Shown here: in pieces, positions 44,911-53,717 of the stretch | Numbering within the stretch: the first letter of the stretch is position 1 | Layout: the number at the start of each line of letters is the position of its first letter | DNA from: Mucilaginibacter flavus | GTDB lineage: Bacteria > Bacteroidota > Bacteroidia > Sphingobacteriales > Sphingobacteriaceae | Assembly: GCF_030409315.1 (NCBI RefSeq) | Contig: NZ_JAUFPS010000097.1 | Location: forward strand, 149,113 to 213,112 | DNA: 64,000 bases | Reading direction: 5' to 3' | Program-made: the position numbers and the translations under genes | The notes under the pieces: model-generated | Seen by the model: the letters and a program-made list of their open reading frames with translations, nothing else | Told to the model about the DNA's origin: nothing | The model's database searches: none

Positions 44911-45687
44911 ATGTTATTTGAGCAAATGCGGCAAAAGCCGTTCTTTATATTGGGTCCATGTGTAATGGAAAACCAGGATTTGTTGTATACCGTGGCCGAA
45001 AAAGTTGCAGAAGTTGGCCAAAAATACAACGTACCAGTTGTGTTTAAATCATCTTTTGATAAAGCCAACCGTACTTCAATTCACTCGTACCGTGGTCCTG
45101 GAATTGGTAAAGGCATGGAAATGCTTCAAAATGTAAAAGAGAAATTCGGCTTGCCGGTTATTACGGATATCCACGGGCCATTCCAGGCTGCTATAGCTGC
45201 CGAGGTAGTTGATGTGTTGCAAATCCCGGCTTTTTTATGCCGTCAAACAGATCTGTTGGTTGCTGCCGCGGAAACCGGCAAAATTGTAAATGTTAAAAAA
45301 GCGCAGTTCCTATCAGGTGCCGATATGTTTTACCCTGCTCAAAAAGTTTTGGAGGCTGGTAATACACAGGTTATCCTTACCGAACGTGGCAATATGTATG
45401 GTTATAATAACCTTGCTGTTGATTTCAGGAACATTTATGATATGAAGGCTTTTGGGCACCCGGTTTGTATGGATTGTACTCACTCTGTACAGCGCCCTGG
45501 CGGTGCTGGAGGTAAAACTGGTGGCGACCGTACTTTTGTGCCTATGATGGCCCTTGCGGCGAAAGCCTTTGGTGCCGACGGCTATTTCATTGAAACCCAC
45601 CCAGACCCCGATAACGCCCTTAGCGACGGACCGAACATGCTTAAATTGCATGACCTGGATGCTTTAGTAGCTTCGCTGGTAGCCTAA
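44911..45687 (+). CDS. kdsA: 3-deoxy-8-phosphooctulonate synthase
   Basis: 258-residue cytosolic enzyme condensing arabinose 5-phosphate and phosphoenolpyruvate into Kdo-8-phosphate for lipopolysaccharide. Family motifs: FILGPCVMENQD, FKSSFDKANRTS, TDIHGPFQA, QIPAFLCRQTDLL, KKAQFL and MDCTHSVQRPGG. Start 44911 (MLFEQMRQKPFF) is preferred to 44863, since a promoter-like box lies between them. It precedes kdsD, which makes its substrate. Confidence 0.95.
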   Translation: MLFEQMRQKPFFILGPCVMENQDLLYTVAEKVAEVGQKYNVPVVFKSSFDKANRTSIHSYRGPGIGKGMEMLQNVKEKFGLPVITDIHGPFQAAIAAEVVDVLQIPAFLCRQTDLLVAAAETGKIVNVKKAQFLSGADMFYPAQKVLEAGNTQVILTERGNMYGYNNLAVDFRNIYDMKAFGHPVCMDCTHSVQRPGGAGGKTGGDRTFVPMMALAAKAFGADGYFIETHPDPDNALSDGPNMLKLHDLDALVASLVA

Positions 45688-45698
45688 CAATGTCTGAA

Positions 45699-45790
45699 TC
45701 AGAATTTACAGAATTATTAAATTCTCAGAATTTTGATTAGAATATAATTGAACTATAATTCTGTAAATTCTAAAATCCTGCAATTCTGAT
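45699..45790. repeat. REP-like inverted repeat between kdsA and kdsD
   Basis: Perfect 17-bp arms AGAATTTACAGAATTAT (45701-45717) and its reverse complement (45755-45771). Several CAGAATT modules lie in both orientations between and beside them. I recall this kind of sequence as common between genes in Pedobacter/Mucilaginibacter genomes. Confidence 0.6.
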
Positions 45791-45792
45791 CT

Positions 45793-46725
45793 ATGAAGGA
45801 TATTGCCAAAAGAGTTTTTGATATTGAAATTGAATCGTTGCAACATGTGGCAGCTTTAATTGACGACGAATTTACTAATGCGGTTAATGCGATATTGAAT
45901 GCTACAGGTAAATTAGTTGTTATCGGTATTGGCAAATCCGGACTTATCGGGAAAAAAATAGCGGCTACATTAGCAAGTACTGGTACTCCAAGCTTCTTTC
46001 TGCATCCGGGCGAAGCCTTTCATGGTGATTTAGGTATGGTTAGCAGCAATGATGTAGTGATGCTGATTTCTTATTCGGGCGAAACAGACGAAGTGCTCAG
46101 GATCATCCCATTTTTGAAGTGGAACAAAAACCTGATCATCGGCGTTACCGGGAACCCTGGTTCTACAGTAGCAAAAAATAGCGGACATCATTTAAACATT
46201 AAAATAGCGCGTGAAGCTTGTCCGCTTGAATTAGCGCCTACGTCATCAACCACTGCAGCGTTGGTAATGGGGGATGCATTGGCAATTGCCTTAATGGAGT
46301 GTCGTGATTTTAAGCAACACGATTTTGCCCGCTTTCATCCTGGAGGCAGCCTGGGGCGTAAGTTATTGGTAAAGGTAAAGGAGTTGATGCGTACCGATAA
46401 GCTGCCATTTATAAACGAGGACGCGTCTTTTACGGAACTATTACTAAGCATGTCGGCAGGCAGGTTAGGAATGGTCATGGTAGGGGATATTAGCGGTATA
46501 AAAGGGGTTGTTACTGATGGTGATTTAAGGCGTGCGCTTTTAAAGCATCCGGATACATCTACGTTAACTATAGCGGATATTATGACCGCCGATCCCATTA
46601 TTATTGATGGTGAAGAGTTTGCAGGCAAGGCCGAGCAACTGATGATCGAAAAAAAAATAACCACATTGTTAGTTGGTTCGGCTCAAAACAAATCGGTTGT
46701 TGGTGTGTACCAGATATACAATTAA
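45793..46725 (+). CDS. kdsD: Arabinose-5-phosphate isomerase (KpsF/GutQ family)
   Basis: 310-residue sugar isomerase converting ribulose 5-phosphate to arabinose 5-phosphate. SIS domain: VVIGIGKSGLIGKKIAATLASTGTPSFFLHPGEAFHGDLG and ISYSGETDEVLRI. Two CBS domains follow (MRTDKLPFINEDASF; DIMTADPIIID). It supplies the substrate for KdsA upstream. Length and order are as usual for the family. Confidence 0.94.
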   Translation: MKDIAKRVFDIEIESLQHVAALIDDEFTNAVNAILNATGKLVVIGIGKSGLIGKKIAATLASTGTPSFFLHPGEAFHGDLGMVSSNDVVMLISYSGETDEVLRIIPFLKWNKNLIIGVTGNPGSTVAKNSGHHLNIKIAREACPLELAPTSSTTAALVMGDALAIALMECRDFKQHDFARFHPGGSLGRKLLVKVKELMRTDKLPFINEDASFTELLLSMSAGRLGMVMVGDISGIKGVVTDGDLRRALLKHPDTSTLTIADIMTADPIIIDGEEFAGKAEQLMIEKKITTLLVGSAQNKSVVGVYQIYN

Positions 46726-46786
46726 CCAAATTGAATTTATCGACTATTAAATAAGCATCTATTTAAAATATCTACTTCTGCCAAAC

Positions 46787-48121
46787 ATGCTTGATCATTT
46801 ACCAAATCAATCTCCATCAAAGTTTGAAATTCCCGATGCTACCCGGATAGCAATAATAGGCTTGGGCTACGTTGGCCTGCCATTAGCCGTGGAGTTTGCA
46901 AAAAAGTATCCTGTTAAAGGGTTTGATATCAAACAAAGTCGTGTTGATGAATTGAACAATGCCTTTGACCGCACGCTTGAAACAGATACTGAGGTTTTAA
47001 AGTCGGTTTTAGGCAGTGATGAAGTGGGAAATGGCCTGGTATTTACATCGCAAGCAGAAGCCATTGCCGATTGTAATGTATACATTATTTCTGTACCTAC
47101 ACCAACAGATATCAATAACCGGCCCGATCTTAGTCTTATTAAAAAGGCAAGTGAATCTGTAGCAGGTGTACTTAAGGTTGGCGATGTAGTTATTTATGAA
47201 TCAACGGTTTATCCTGGCGTTACCGAAGAGGTTTGTGTGCCGGTACTTGAACGGGTATCAAAGTTAAAATTCAATGGTGAGTTCTTTGCAGGATACTCGC
47301 CGGAACGGATTAATCCAGGGGATAAAGTACATACGCTTACTAACATTTTAAAAGTTACTTCAGGTTCAACGCCAGAAACGGCAGACTTTATTGACAAACT
47401 TTATCAAAGTATTGTAACTGCGGGTACCCATAAAGCACCAAGTATAAAAGTTGCCGAGGCTTGTAAGGTGATCGAAAACTCTCAGCGCGACATTAATATC
47501 GCATTTGTAAACGAATTAGCTAAAATATTCCAGATCATGGGGATTGATACCCATGCTGTTTTGGAAGCTGCCGGTACCAAATGGAATTTTTTAAACTTTA
47601 AGCCGGGGCTTGTTGGGGGCCATTGTACCGGGGTAGATCCTTACTATCTGGCACAAAAGGCTCAGGAAGTAGGATACCACCCCGAAATTATTTTAGCGGG
47701 CCGAAGGCTTAATGATGGGATGGGTACTTATGTAGCACTTGAAGTTATTAAGTTGATGATCAAAAAAGACATCGCCGTCAAAAACTCAAAGATTTTGGTG
47801 CTTGGTTTTACTTTTAAAGAAAATTGCCCCGATGTGCGTAATACCCGGGTAATTGATATTGTGAAAGTTTTAGGCGAGTTTGAAACCTGCTATGAAATTT
47901 ATGACCCATGGGCCGATCCGGTAGAAGTGGAACAAGAATATGGGATTAAAACCTTTAAAGATTTTAATCAATTATCTGGCAGTTATGACGCTATTATAGT
48001 CGCGGTATCTCATCGTGAGTTTTTAAACCTTGATTATAATCAATTGAAAAAGAGTATATCTTCCGTTATATACGATATAAAAGGGGTACTTGATAAAACA
48101 ATGGTAGATGGTAGGTTGTAG
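46787..48121 (+). CDS. Nucleotide-sugar dehydrogenase (TviB/WbpO-like)
   Basis: 444-residue UDP-sugar 6-dehydrogenase. NAD-binding IAIIGLGYVGLPLAVEFAKK at the N-terminus, YESTVYPGVTEE, substrate Lys/Asn segment KVAEACKVIENSQRDINIAFVNE and the catalytic Cys motif GLVGGHCTGVDPYYL. The closest known type oxidises UDP-N-acetylhexosamines for surface polysaccharide. It follows kdsD and precedes the sugar transferase. Confidence 0.9.
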   Translation: MLDHLPNQSPSKFEIPDATRIAIIGLGYVGLPLAVEFAKKYPVKGFDIKQSRVDELNNAFDRTLETDTEVLKSVLGSDEVGNGLVFTSQAEAIADCNVYIISVPTPTDINNRPDLSLIKKASESVAGVLKVGDVVIYESTVYPGVTEEVCVPVLERVSKLKFNGEFFAGYSPERINPGDKVHTLTNILKVTSGSTPETADFIDKLYQSIVTAGTHKAPSIKVAEACKVIENSQRDINIAFVNELAKIFQIMGIDTHAVLEAAGTKWNFLNFKPGLVGGHCTGVDPYYLAQKAQEVGYHPEIILAGRRLNDGMGTYVALEVIKLMIKKDIAVKNSKILVLGFTFKENCPDVRNTRVIDIVKVLGEFETCYEIYDPWADPVEVEQEYGIKTFKDFNQLSGSYDAIIVAVSHREFLNLDYNQLKKSISSVIYDIKGVLDKTMVDGRL

Positions 48122-48179
48122 GTACATCAAATTACATACTCTATTTAAAAGAAAATAAGTCATAAATTTCAAATTTGGC

Positions 48180-48209
48180 TTGGTTGAAATTTCTTATTTT
48201 CTAATTTTG
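48180..48209 (+). promoter_or_regulatory. Bacteroidota-type promoter upstream of the sugar transferase
   Basis: TTG at 48180-48182 and TAATTTTG at 48202-48209, spaced by 19 bases, match the -33/-7 consensus. The start codon is at 48324, so the leader is about 110 bases. Confidence 0.6.
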
Positions 48210-48323
48210 CAAACCAAACCCGAACCATTTTGTAACGGATTGTACAATCGATTATCACATTGTTAATTATAAATAAATATGCTAATTTTAGCAGGTGTTG
48301 TTTACTTCAATAAGCTCTAATAC

Positions 48324-49727
48324 ATGATTCACAGATACGCTACTTTTATTAAAGCAGTGAACCTTACCATAGATTATATTATACTTAATATGAGCATGGT
48401 AATTTCTTACTTTATTGAAGACAGGTCATACATTTTTTGGATCAATAACAGGAAATATTTACCGGTCGTTTTAGTTTTTAATCTTATCTGGTTGCTATCG
48501 GCTAATATCACCGGGCTTTACGAACATGTTTTGAATAAAGACTCCATAAAAACCTATCGTGGCGTCATAAAAACCTATCTGTTATTTGTAAGCTTTATTT
48601 GTTTCACCATCATTATTTTAATCGGCACTAAAGCTTATTTCATTACCCGCGAATATTTGTTTTACTCGTTGGCGTTATTTGGCTTTTTGTTGGGCTTGTG
48701 GAAGTTAATATTCCTAACCATTCGTAAAAGCGACAGGGCCTCTTTAATTGATACAAGGGCGGTTATCATTATAGGTGGCGGCCGTATTGGCTATGATTTG
48801 TATAGCTTTTTCAAACAAAACCCCGAACGTGGTTATAGCCTTGTAGGTTTTTTTGATGACGACCCGGCAACAGTTTCTGATAAGCATCTTTATTTGGGAG
48901 ATACCAACGATTGTATCAATTACGTGTTGAACAATAAAGTTGATGAAATTTTTTGCACCCTGCCAAACTCCGAGGCGCTCACGATTGAAAAGCTGATGTT
49001 GGATGCCGATAAAAATCTTATCAGGTTTAAATTTATCCCCGAATATTACGATTACGCAAAGAAGCCTACATTTATACAAAGCTTTGGCCATATCCCGGTG
49101 ATATCTGTACGCCCGGAGCCTCTGGAAAACATGCTTAACCGTTCAGTAAAACGGTTTTTCGATGTTACCTTTTCGCTTTTTATTATTTTGTTCGTTTTTA
49201 GCTGGCTGTTTCCTATACTGGCAATCATTATAAAGCTGGAATCGCGCGGACCTATCTTTTTTGTACAGGAACGGTCAGGTAGGGATAATAAACCATTTAA
49301 GTGCTACAAATTCCGCAGCATGCGGGTAAATAAAGATTCTGATAAAAAGCAGGCTACCCGTGGCGATGCCCGTATTACCAAATCAGGGGCATTTATTCGC
49401 AAAACCAGTTTGGATGAACTGCCGCAGTTTTTCAATGTGATTTTGGGCAACATGTCTGTAGTTGGTCCACGTCCACACATGCTTAGCCACACGCAGCAAT
49501 ACTCGCAATTGATAGACACCTTTATGGTTAGGCATTTCCTTAAACCAGGCATCACCGGTTGGGCGCAAATCAAAGGCTTTCGTGGTGAAACTCAAACTAC
49601 CCAGGCTATGCTTGAGCGTGTTGAGGCCGATGTTTGGTACCTGGAAAACTGGTCGTTCCTGCTCGATCTTAAGATAGTGTTCCTTACCTTCTGGAATGCT
49701 TTAAGAGGCGAGAAAAACGCTTTCTAA
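48324..49727 (+). CDS. Undecaprenyl-phosphate sugar phosphotransferase (WcaJ-like)
   Basis: 467-residue membrane enzyme that starts exopolysaccharide repeat units on the lipid carrier. Four membrane helices in the first 130 residues, a Rossmann-like central part (VIIIGGGRIGYDLY), then a fifth helix and the catalytic bacterial sugar transferase domain: FFVQERSGRDNKPFKCYKFRSM, RKTSLDELPQFFNVILGNMSVVGPRP. Length is typical. Confidence 0.92.
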   Translation: MIHRYATFIKAVNLTIDYIILNMSMVISYFIEDRSYIFWINNRKYLPVVLVFNLIWLLSANITGLYEHVLNKDSIKTYRGVIKTYLLFVSFICFTIIILIGTKAYFITREYLFYSLALFGFLLGLWKLIFLTIRKSDRASLIDTRAVIIIGGGRIGYDLYSFFKQNPERGYSLVGFFDDDPATVSDKHLYLGDTNDCINYVLNNKVDEIFCTLPNSEALTIEKLMLDADKNLIRFKFIPEYYDYAKKPTFIQSFGHIPVISVRPEPLENMLNRSVKRFFDVTFSLFIILFVFSWLFPILAIIIKLESRGPIFFVQERSGRDNKPFKCYKFRSMRVNKDSDKKQATRGDARITKSGAFIRKTSLDELPQFFNVILGNMSVVGPRPHMLSHTQQYSQLIDTFMVRHFLKPGITGWAQIKGFRGETQTTQAMLERVEADVWYLENWSFLLDLKIVFLTFWNALRGEKNAF

Positions 49728-49728
49728 T

Positions 49729-50526
49729 ATGCCAATATTCCGCGATCAACTAAATCGTGACGTAAATATCCCCGAAATTCTTGAAAAAATTGTCTCCATA
49801 GTTCCGTCGCAAACGGAACTTTTGTTTTATATGGGTTTGGGCGGGCAAGTGGTTGGTATTACTAAGTTTTGCATCCATCCTCATGAAAAGATTAAATCAG
49901 TAGCTAAAATAGGCGGTACCAAGCAGCTGAACCTGGAGCTGATTAAATCCCTAAAGCCAGATCTTGTCATCGCTAATAAAGAGGAAAACGACCGCTTGCA
50001 GGTGGAAGCATTGGTGGATATCTGCCCGGTTTGGATTAGTGATGTTAACAATATTCAATCAGCTTTGGAGGCGATCCACGAGATAGGGGATATTACAGGG
50101 AAGAAAAAAGAAGCAGGCAGTTTATGTACCCAAATTAGTCATCTGTTTGAAAAGTTTCCCCTGCCAAATTTAAAACTAACTGTGGCATATTTTATATGGC
50201 GAAAACCGTATATGGTTGCAGGCACAGGTACGTACATTAATAGCCTGTTAAAATTATGCGGATTGAATAACGTTTTCAATATAGATAGGTATCCCGAAGT
50301 AACGCCTGATGATTTGATCAACATAAATCCCGACGTGGTTTTACTATCCTCAGAACCCTATCCATTTAAACAAAAGCATATTGATGAATTTCAAAAGCTG
50401 CTACCCAACTCAAAGGTAATTTGGGTAGATGGTGAGATGTTTTCCTGGTATGGCAGCAGGTTATTGTACGTGCCCGAATACTTATCTGATTTAGTTAGTA
50501 TATTAAACTATGGTTTAGCTCCATAA
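49729..50526 (+). CDS. BtuF-like metal/corrinoid receptor without signal peptide
   Basis: 265-residue helical-backbone receptor (ABC-type substrate-binding fold): KIVSIVPSQTELLFYMGLGGQVVGITKFC, LELIKSLKPDLVIA and TGTYINSLLKLCGL. Unusually, no signal peptide or lipobox is present; the N-terminus is MPIFRDQLNRDVN. It starts one base after the transferase stop. No permease or ATPase gene is adjacent. Cytoplasmic action is inferred; the ligand is unknown. Confidence 0.8.
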   Translation: MPIFRDQLNRDVNIPEILEKIVSIVPSQTELLFYMGLGGQVVGITKFCIHPHEKIKSVAKIGGTKQLNLELIKSLKPDLVIANKEENDRLQVEALVDICPVWISDVNNIQSALEAIHEIGDITGKKKEAGSLCTQISHLFEKFPLPNLKLTVAYFIWRKPYMVAGTGTYINSLLKLCGLNNVFNIDRYPEVTPDDLININPDVVLLSSEPYPFKQKHIDEFQKLLPNSKVIWVDGEMFSWYGSRLLYVPEYLSDLVSILNYGLAP

Positions 50527-50557
50527 TTTTCCTTATCGATAAAGTGGCAAATCTCAA

Positions 50558-50586
50558 ACTTCCGAAGTTTTTGAAACTCCGGAAGT
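50558..50586. terminator. Bidirectional terminator between convergent genes
   Basis: 13-bp stem (ACTTCCGAAGTTT with AAACTCCGGAAGT, one mismatch) and a 3-base loop, lying between two converging genes. A T-run (TCTTTT) is on the plus side. Confidence 0.6.
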
Positions 50587-50603
50587 CTTTTGTCGGCTAC
50601 CCT

Positions 50604-52454
50604 TTAATTCAACACAGGTAAAATAATCTTTGAGTTATTATGATAAACCTTGATAGTTTCCTTTACAAAATCCGAATCTTTTGCATGGTAGATGTCGATA
50701 AATTGTTGTGGGTTTCTGTCGGCCAGCGGAAACCAGCTGCTTTGTACCTGGATCATTATCTTATGACCTTTTTTGAAGGTGTGGGCTACATCAGGCATGG
50801 TAAATTTAACCTGTGTTGGTTTGCCCGGTACAAAAGCCTCGGGTTTTGAAAAACTGTTACGGAATCGGCCACGCATAATTTCGGCACGTACCAACATCTG
50901 GTATCCACCCATATGATATTTAGTTGCAGGGTTATCGGCGGTATTGTCCGGTAATACATCAATAAGCTTCACAACAAAATCAGCATCGGTGTTTGATAAG
51001 CTTACCATCAAATCGGCAACAACAGGGCCTGCAAGCGTAACATCATTGGCCAATGTATCGGTGTTAAAAACAAGTACGTCGGTACGCTGGCTTGCAAAAC
51101 GCTGATCGTCGGTCATATATTCGCGGGTGCGGTAGGTATATACACCATCGTTATACGGAACCGGTTTGGCTGGGTCGCTGATGTAAGAATCAAAGCTTTC
51201 AACTTTACTTGTTGACGGACCGAAAGCAAGCTTACCATCCTTTTCAAGGTAAACTGGCGTTGGCCTGGTATCGGTTACAGGCCACTCGGCAAATTTACGC
51301 CATTTGTTTTCGCCGGTAAAAAATATGGTGGCTTTGCTAATGGTATCAACCGATCCTTTGCCTTTAAGATAGTAGTTAAAAAACGGGATCTCGATATTTT
51401 CCTGGTACCACTCGTTGGTTTTACTGCCAAATTGGATATTACCTAAATGACTGCCATCGCGGCTGGCCCATTGCCCATGATACCAGGGGCCAATAACCAG
51501 TTTGCTGTTGGTGGCAGGGCTTTGTTTTACCAAAGCCTGGTAAGTATTCCAGGTACCGTAACCATCTTCGGCATCAAACAAACCACCAACTACCAGCATG
51601 GCTGGCTTAACGTTTTTAATACCGGTGCGGGCGTCACGCGCTTTCCACCAGGCATCAAGGTTGGGGTGGTTCATCATATCGCTCCAAAACTTAAGGCTGT
51701 CGCCGCTTATTTTGGTGAAGTTGGGCAATGCACCCATGTTTAAATAGGCCGAGTAATTATCTTTGTTTGTGAACTCAAATGTTTTGGCTGGCAAAGTGGT
51801 AGGATGGGGCCGGGGTTGACTAAAGCCATATCCCACATGAAAATCAAAGGCATCTAACAAAAACAACACACCGTTGTGATGATCGTCGTCGCCAAAAAAA
51901 CGATCAGTAACCGGTGCCTGCGGACTAACCGCTTTTAATGCTGGGTGACCGCTTAAAGCCGCCATGGTAGCATAAAAACCGGGGAACGAGATACCACTTA
52001 CGCCCACCTTACCATTGTTATTATCGATGTTTTTAACCAGCCAATCAATTGTATCGTAGGTGTCGCTTGCTTCGTCAATATCTTTGTTAGTTTTTTTATC
52101 GGGGTTAAACGGATGAACCACCACAAACTCACCTTCGCTCATCCAGCGGCCACGGATATCCTGGATCACCATAATATATCCCTCTTTACAATATTTGATC
52201 ATAAAGTTGCGCCAGTACGCCCGGTAGCCTGTGCCATAAGGGGCGCAGGAGTAAGGTGTGCGGGTCATCAAAATAGGATGCTTTTCTGATTGGTCTTTAG
52301 GCATATAAACCGAAGTAAACAGCTTGGCGCCATCGCGCATAGGAATGCTCACTTCTTTTTTGATATAATTGTTTACAAACCAGGTTGAGTCGGCATTTTG
52401 GGCCAATGCACCAAAAGGACTTATGAGTATAAAAAGAAGTAGAAATTTCTTCAT
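50604..52454 (-). CDS. CocE/NonD-family serine hydrolase, copy 1
   Basis: 616-residue exported alpha/beta-hydrolase with signal peptide (FLLLFILISPFGALAQ). X-Pro dipeptidyl-peptidase/cocaine-esterase-type domain: MRDGAKLFTSVYMPKD, nucleophile GVSGISFPGFYATMAAL, APVTDRFFGDD, then a C-terminal jelly-roll (FMPDVAHTFKKGHKIMIQVQSSWFPL-type end). It probably cleaves acyl or amino-acyl esters or amides in the periplasm. Its paralogue is at 61874. Confidence 0.9.
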   Translation of the reverse strand: MKKFLLLFILISPFGALAQNADSTWFVNNYIKKEVSIPMRDGAKLFTSVYMPKDQSEKHPILMTRTPYSCAPYGTGYRAYWRNFMIKYCKEGYIMVIQDIRGRWMSEGEFVVVHPFNPDKKTNKDIDEASDTYDTIDWLVKNIDNNNGKVGVSGISFPGFYATMAALSGHPALKAVSPQAPVTDRFFGDDDHHNGVLFLLDAFDFHVGYGFSQPRPHPTTLPAKTFEFTNKDNYSAYLNMGALPNFTKISGDSLKFWSDMMNHPNLDAWWKARDARTGIKNVKPAMLVVGGLFDAEDGYGTWNTYQALVKQSPATNSKLVIGPWYHGQWASRDGSHLGNIQFGSKTNEWYQENIEIPFFNYYLKGKGSVDTISKATIFFTGENKWRKFAEWPVTDTRPTPVYLEKDGKLAFGPSTSKVESFDSYISDPAKPVPYNDGVYTYRTREYMTDDQRFASQRTDVLVFNTDTLANDVTLAGPVVADLMVSLSNTDADFVVKLIDVLPDNTADNPATKYHMGGYQMLVRAEIMRGRFRNSFSKPEAFVPGKPTQVKFTMPDVAHTFKKGHKIMIQVQSSWFPLADRNPQQFIDIYHAKDSDFVKETIKVYHNNSKIILPVLN

Positions 52455-52557
52455 GGTAAAGTATACGTTATACGGTAAAAATATTGTTTTAAGATTGCAA
52501 TTGTTATAATTTAAGTCATGATAATACTATTTTTACAGTCCAAACGTCTGCTCGGCA

Positions 52558-53013
52558 TTGAAAAACCTATTCCTAAGCAAACCTTATAATTTGTTACTGG
52601 TCGCGGCTGTTTTACTCATTGCCTTCTCTTTTGTAGATTTGCCAAGGGATTTGGATCTCAATTTCAAGGATACCTATTTTGTGATGTCTACAAAAGCAGC
52701 TACCGGAATATTTGTGTTTTTTTGTTTAAGCTGCTGGTTAGCATATTTTATTATCAGAAAATATAGGTTGATAAGCCTGCTTAGCTGGATGCACATTATT
52801 ACCCTTGTGTTTATAATCGTATTTTTCAAGGCAATCGTTTCTGAGATAGGTCTTTATGGTATTCCAAAACGTTACTATGCATTTGGCGGGTTTCAAAACT
52901 CAACCATTAACGCAGGCTTGTTGCCATTTACAATCATGTCCCTTTTATTCTGTGTAGCGCAGGTGTTTTTTGTTTTTAACGTAGCTTATAATATTATAAA
53001 AAGAAATAGATAA
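52558..53013 (+). CDS. Small membrane protein of unknown function
   Basis: 151 residues with four hydrophobic segments (LLLVAAVLLIAFSF; TGIFVFFCLSCWLAYFII; MHIITLVFIIVFF; FTIMSLLFCVAQVFFVFNVAYNI). The start codon is TTG at 52558, with no in-frame ATG nearby. No family recognised. It is followed closely by a lipoprotein gene. Confidence 0.7.
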   Translation: MKNLFLSKPYNLLLVAAVLLIAFSFVDLPRDLDLNFKDTYFVMSTKAATGIFVFFCLSCWLAYFIIRKYRLISLLSWMHIITLVFIIVFFKAIVSEIGLYGIPKRYYAFGGFQNSTINAGLLPFTIMSLLFCVAQVFFVFNVAYNIIKRNR

Positions 53014-53042
53014 TTTACACGTCGCTACCCCCACTTAACCTC

Positions 53043-53552
53043 ATGAAGAAAAAATTATCCCTACTGCTTTTGGTATGTGCTACATTGCTTTCATCATGTA
53101 TTGGTAACAAACAATCGACAAGCTCAACAGCGGGACTTATATGGTCAAAATTGACAATTTTAACCGAACGTTCTACTAAAGTTAACATCACTAATGACCG
53201 AGACTCAGCTGTGGTGATTCTTTATAATACAGGATCATTCTTCAATCCGCATTCCAAAGATGCTTACATTGACACCTTATCAACTTTTTTTACCAGCAGC
53301 GAAAAAGATTCTCTCGCTTCCCTGGCCAGAGACCTGATTGTAAACCCAGCAAAAATTAAAGGTTTTTGTACCGAGTTTGTTGGCGATTTGCAATTGTCGC
53401 TATACTACGGTGAGCAATTTAACCTAAGTTGTCATTACTCGTCAGTATGCAATTGGAGTGAGTTATCTGACAAAACAAAACTGTTTAATAATATTCTTCA
53501 AAGACGGCTAAAACCTCTTTATAACATATCAGAACAAAAACATCACAAATAA
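53043..53552 (+). CDS. Lipoprotein of unknown function
   Basis: 169-residue lipoprotein: signal peptide with lipobox (LLVCATLLSSC). The mature part is a small soluble domain with conserved-looking DRDSAVVILYNTGSF and LSLYYGEQFNL. No family recognised. It probably shares a transcript with the membrane protein 30 bases upstream. Confidence 0.7.
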   Translation: MKKKLSLLLLVCATLLSSCIGNKQSTSSTAGLIWSKLTILTERSTKVNITNDRDSAVVILYNTGSFFNPHSKDAYIDTLSTFFTSSEKDSLASLARDLIVNPAKIKGFCTEFVGDLQLSLYYGEQFNLSCHYSSVCNWSELSDKTKLFNNILQRRLKPLYNISEQKHHK

Positions 53553-53717
53553 CATTTCACCATTATTTTACATTGCTTTTGGCTATAAGGGTGTAAACTG
53601 TAATAAGCTTCTTACAAAAGCCATCTCTGTTTTTATCATATTTTCTTCGATATTTGATTTAGCACGTTACAAAAACTATTGCTAAACCAATTTACCTATA
53701 TTTTAAATAAACCTATT

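Noticed and set aside
44829..45068. N-terminal extension of hscB
   Set aside because: It runs through the kdsA start and promoter, and adds nothing recognisable; the J domain starts at 44828.
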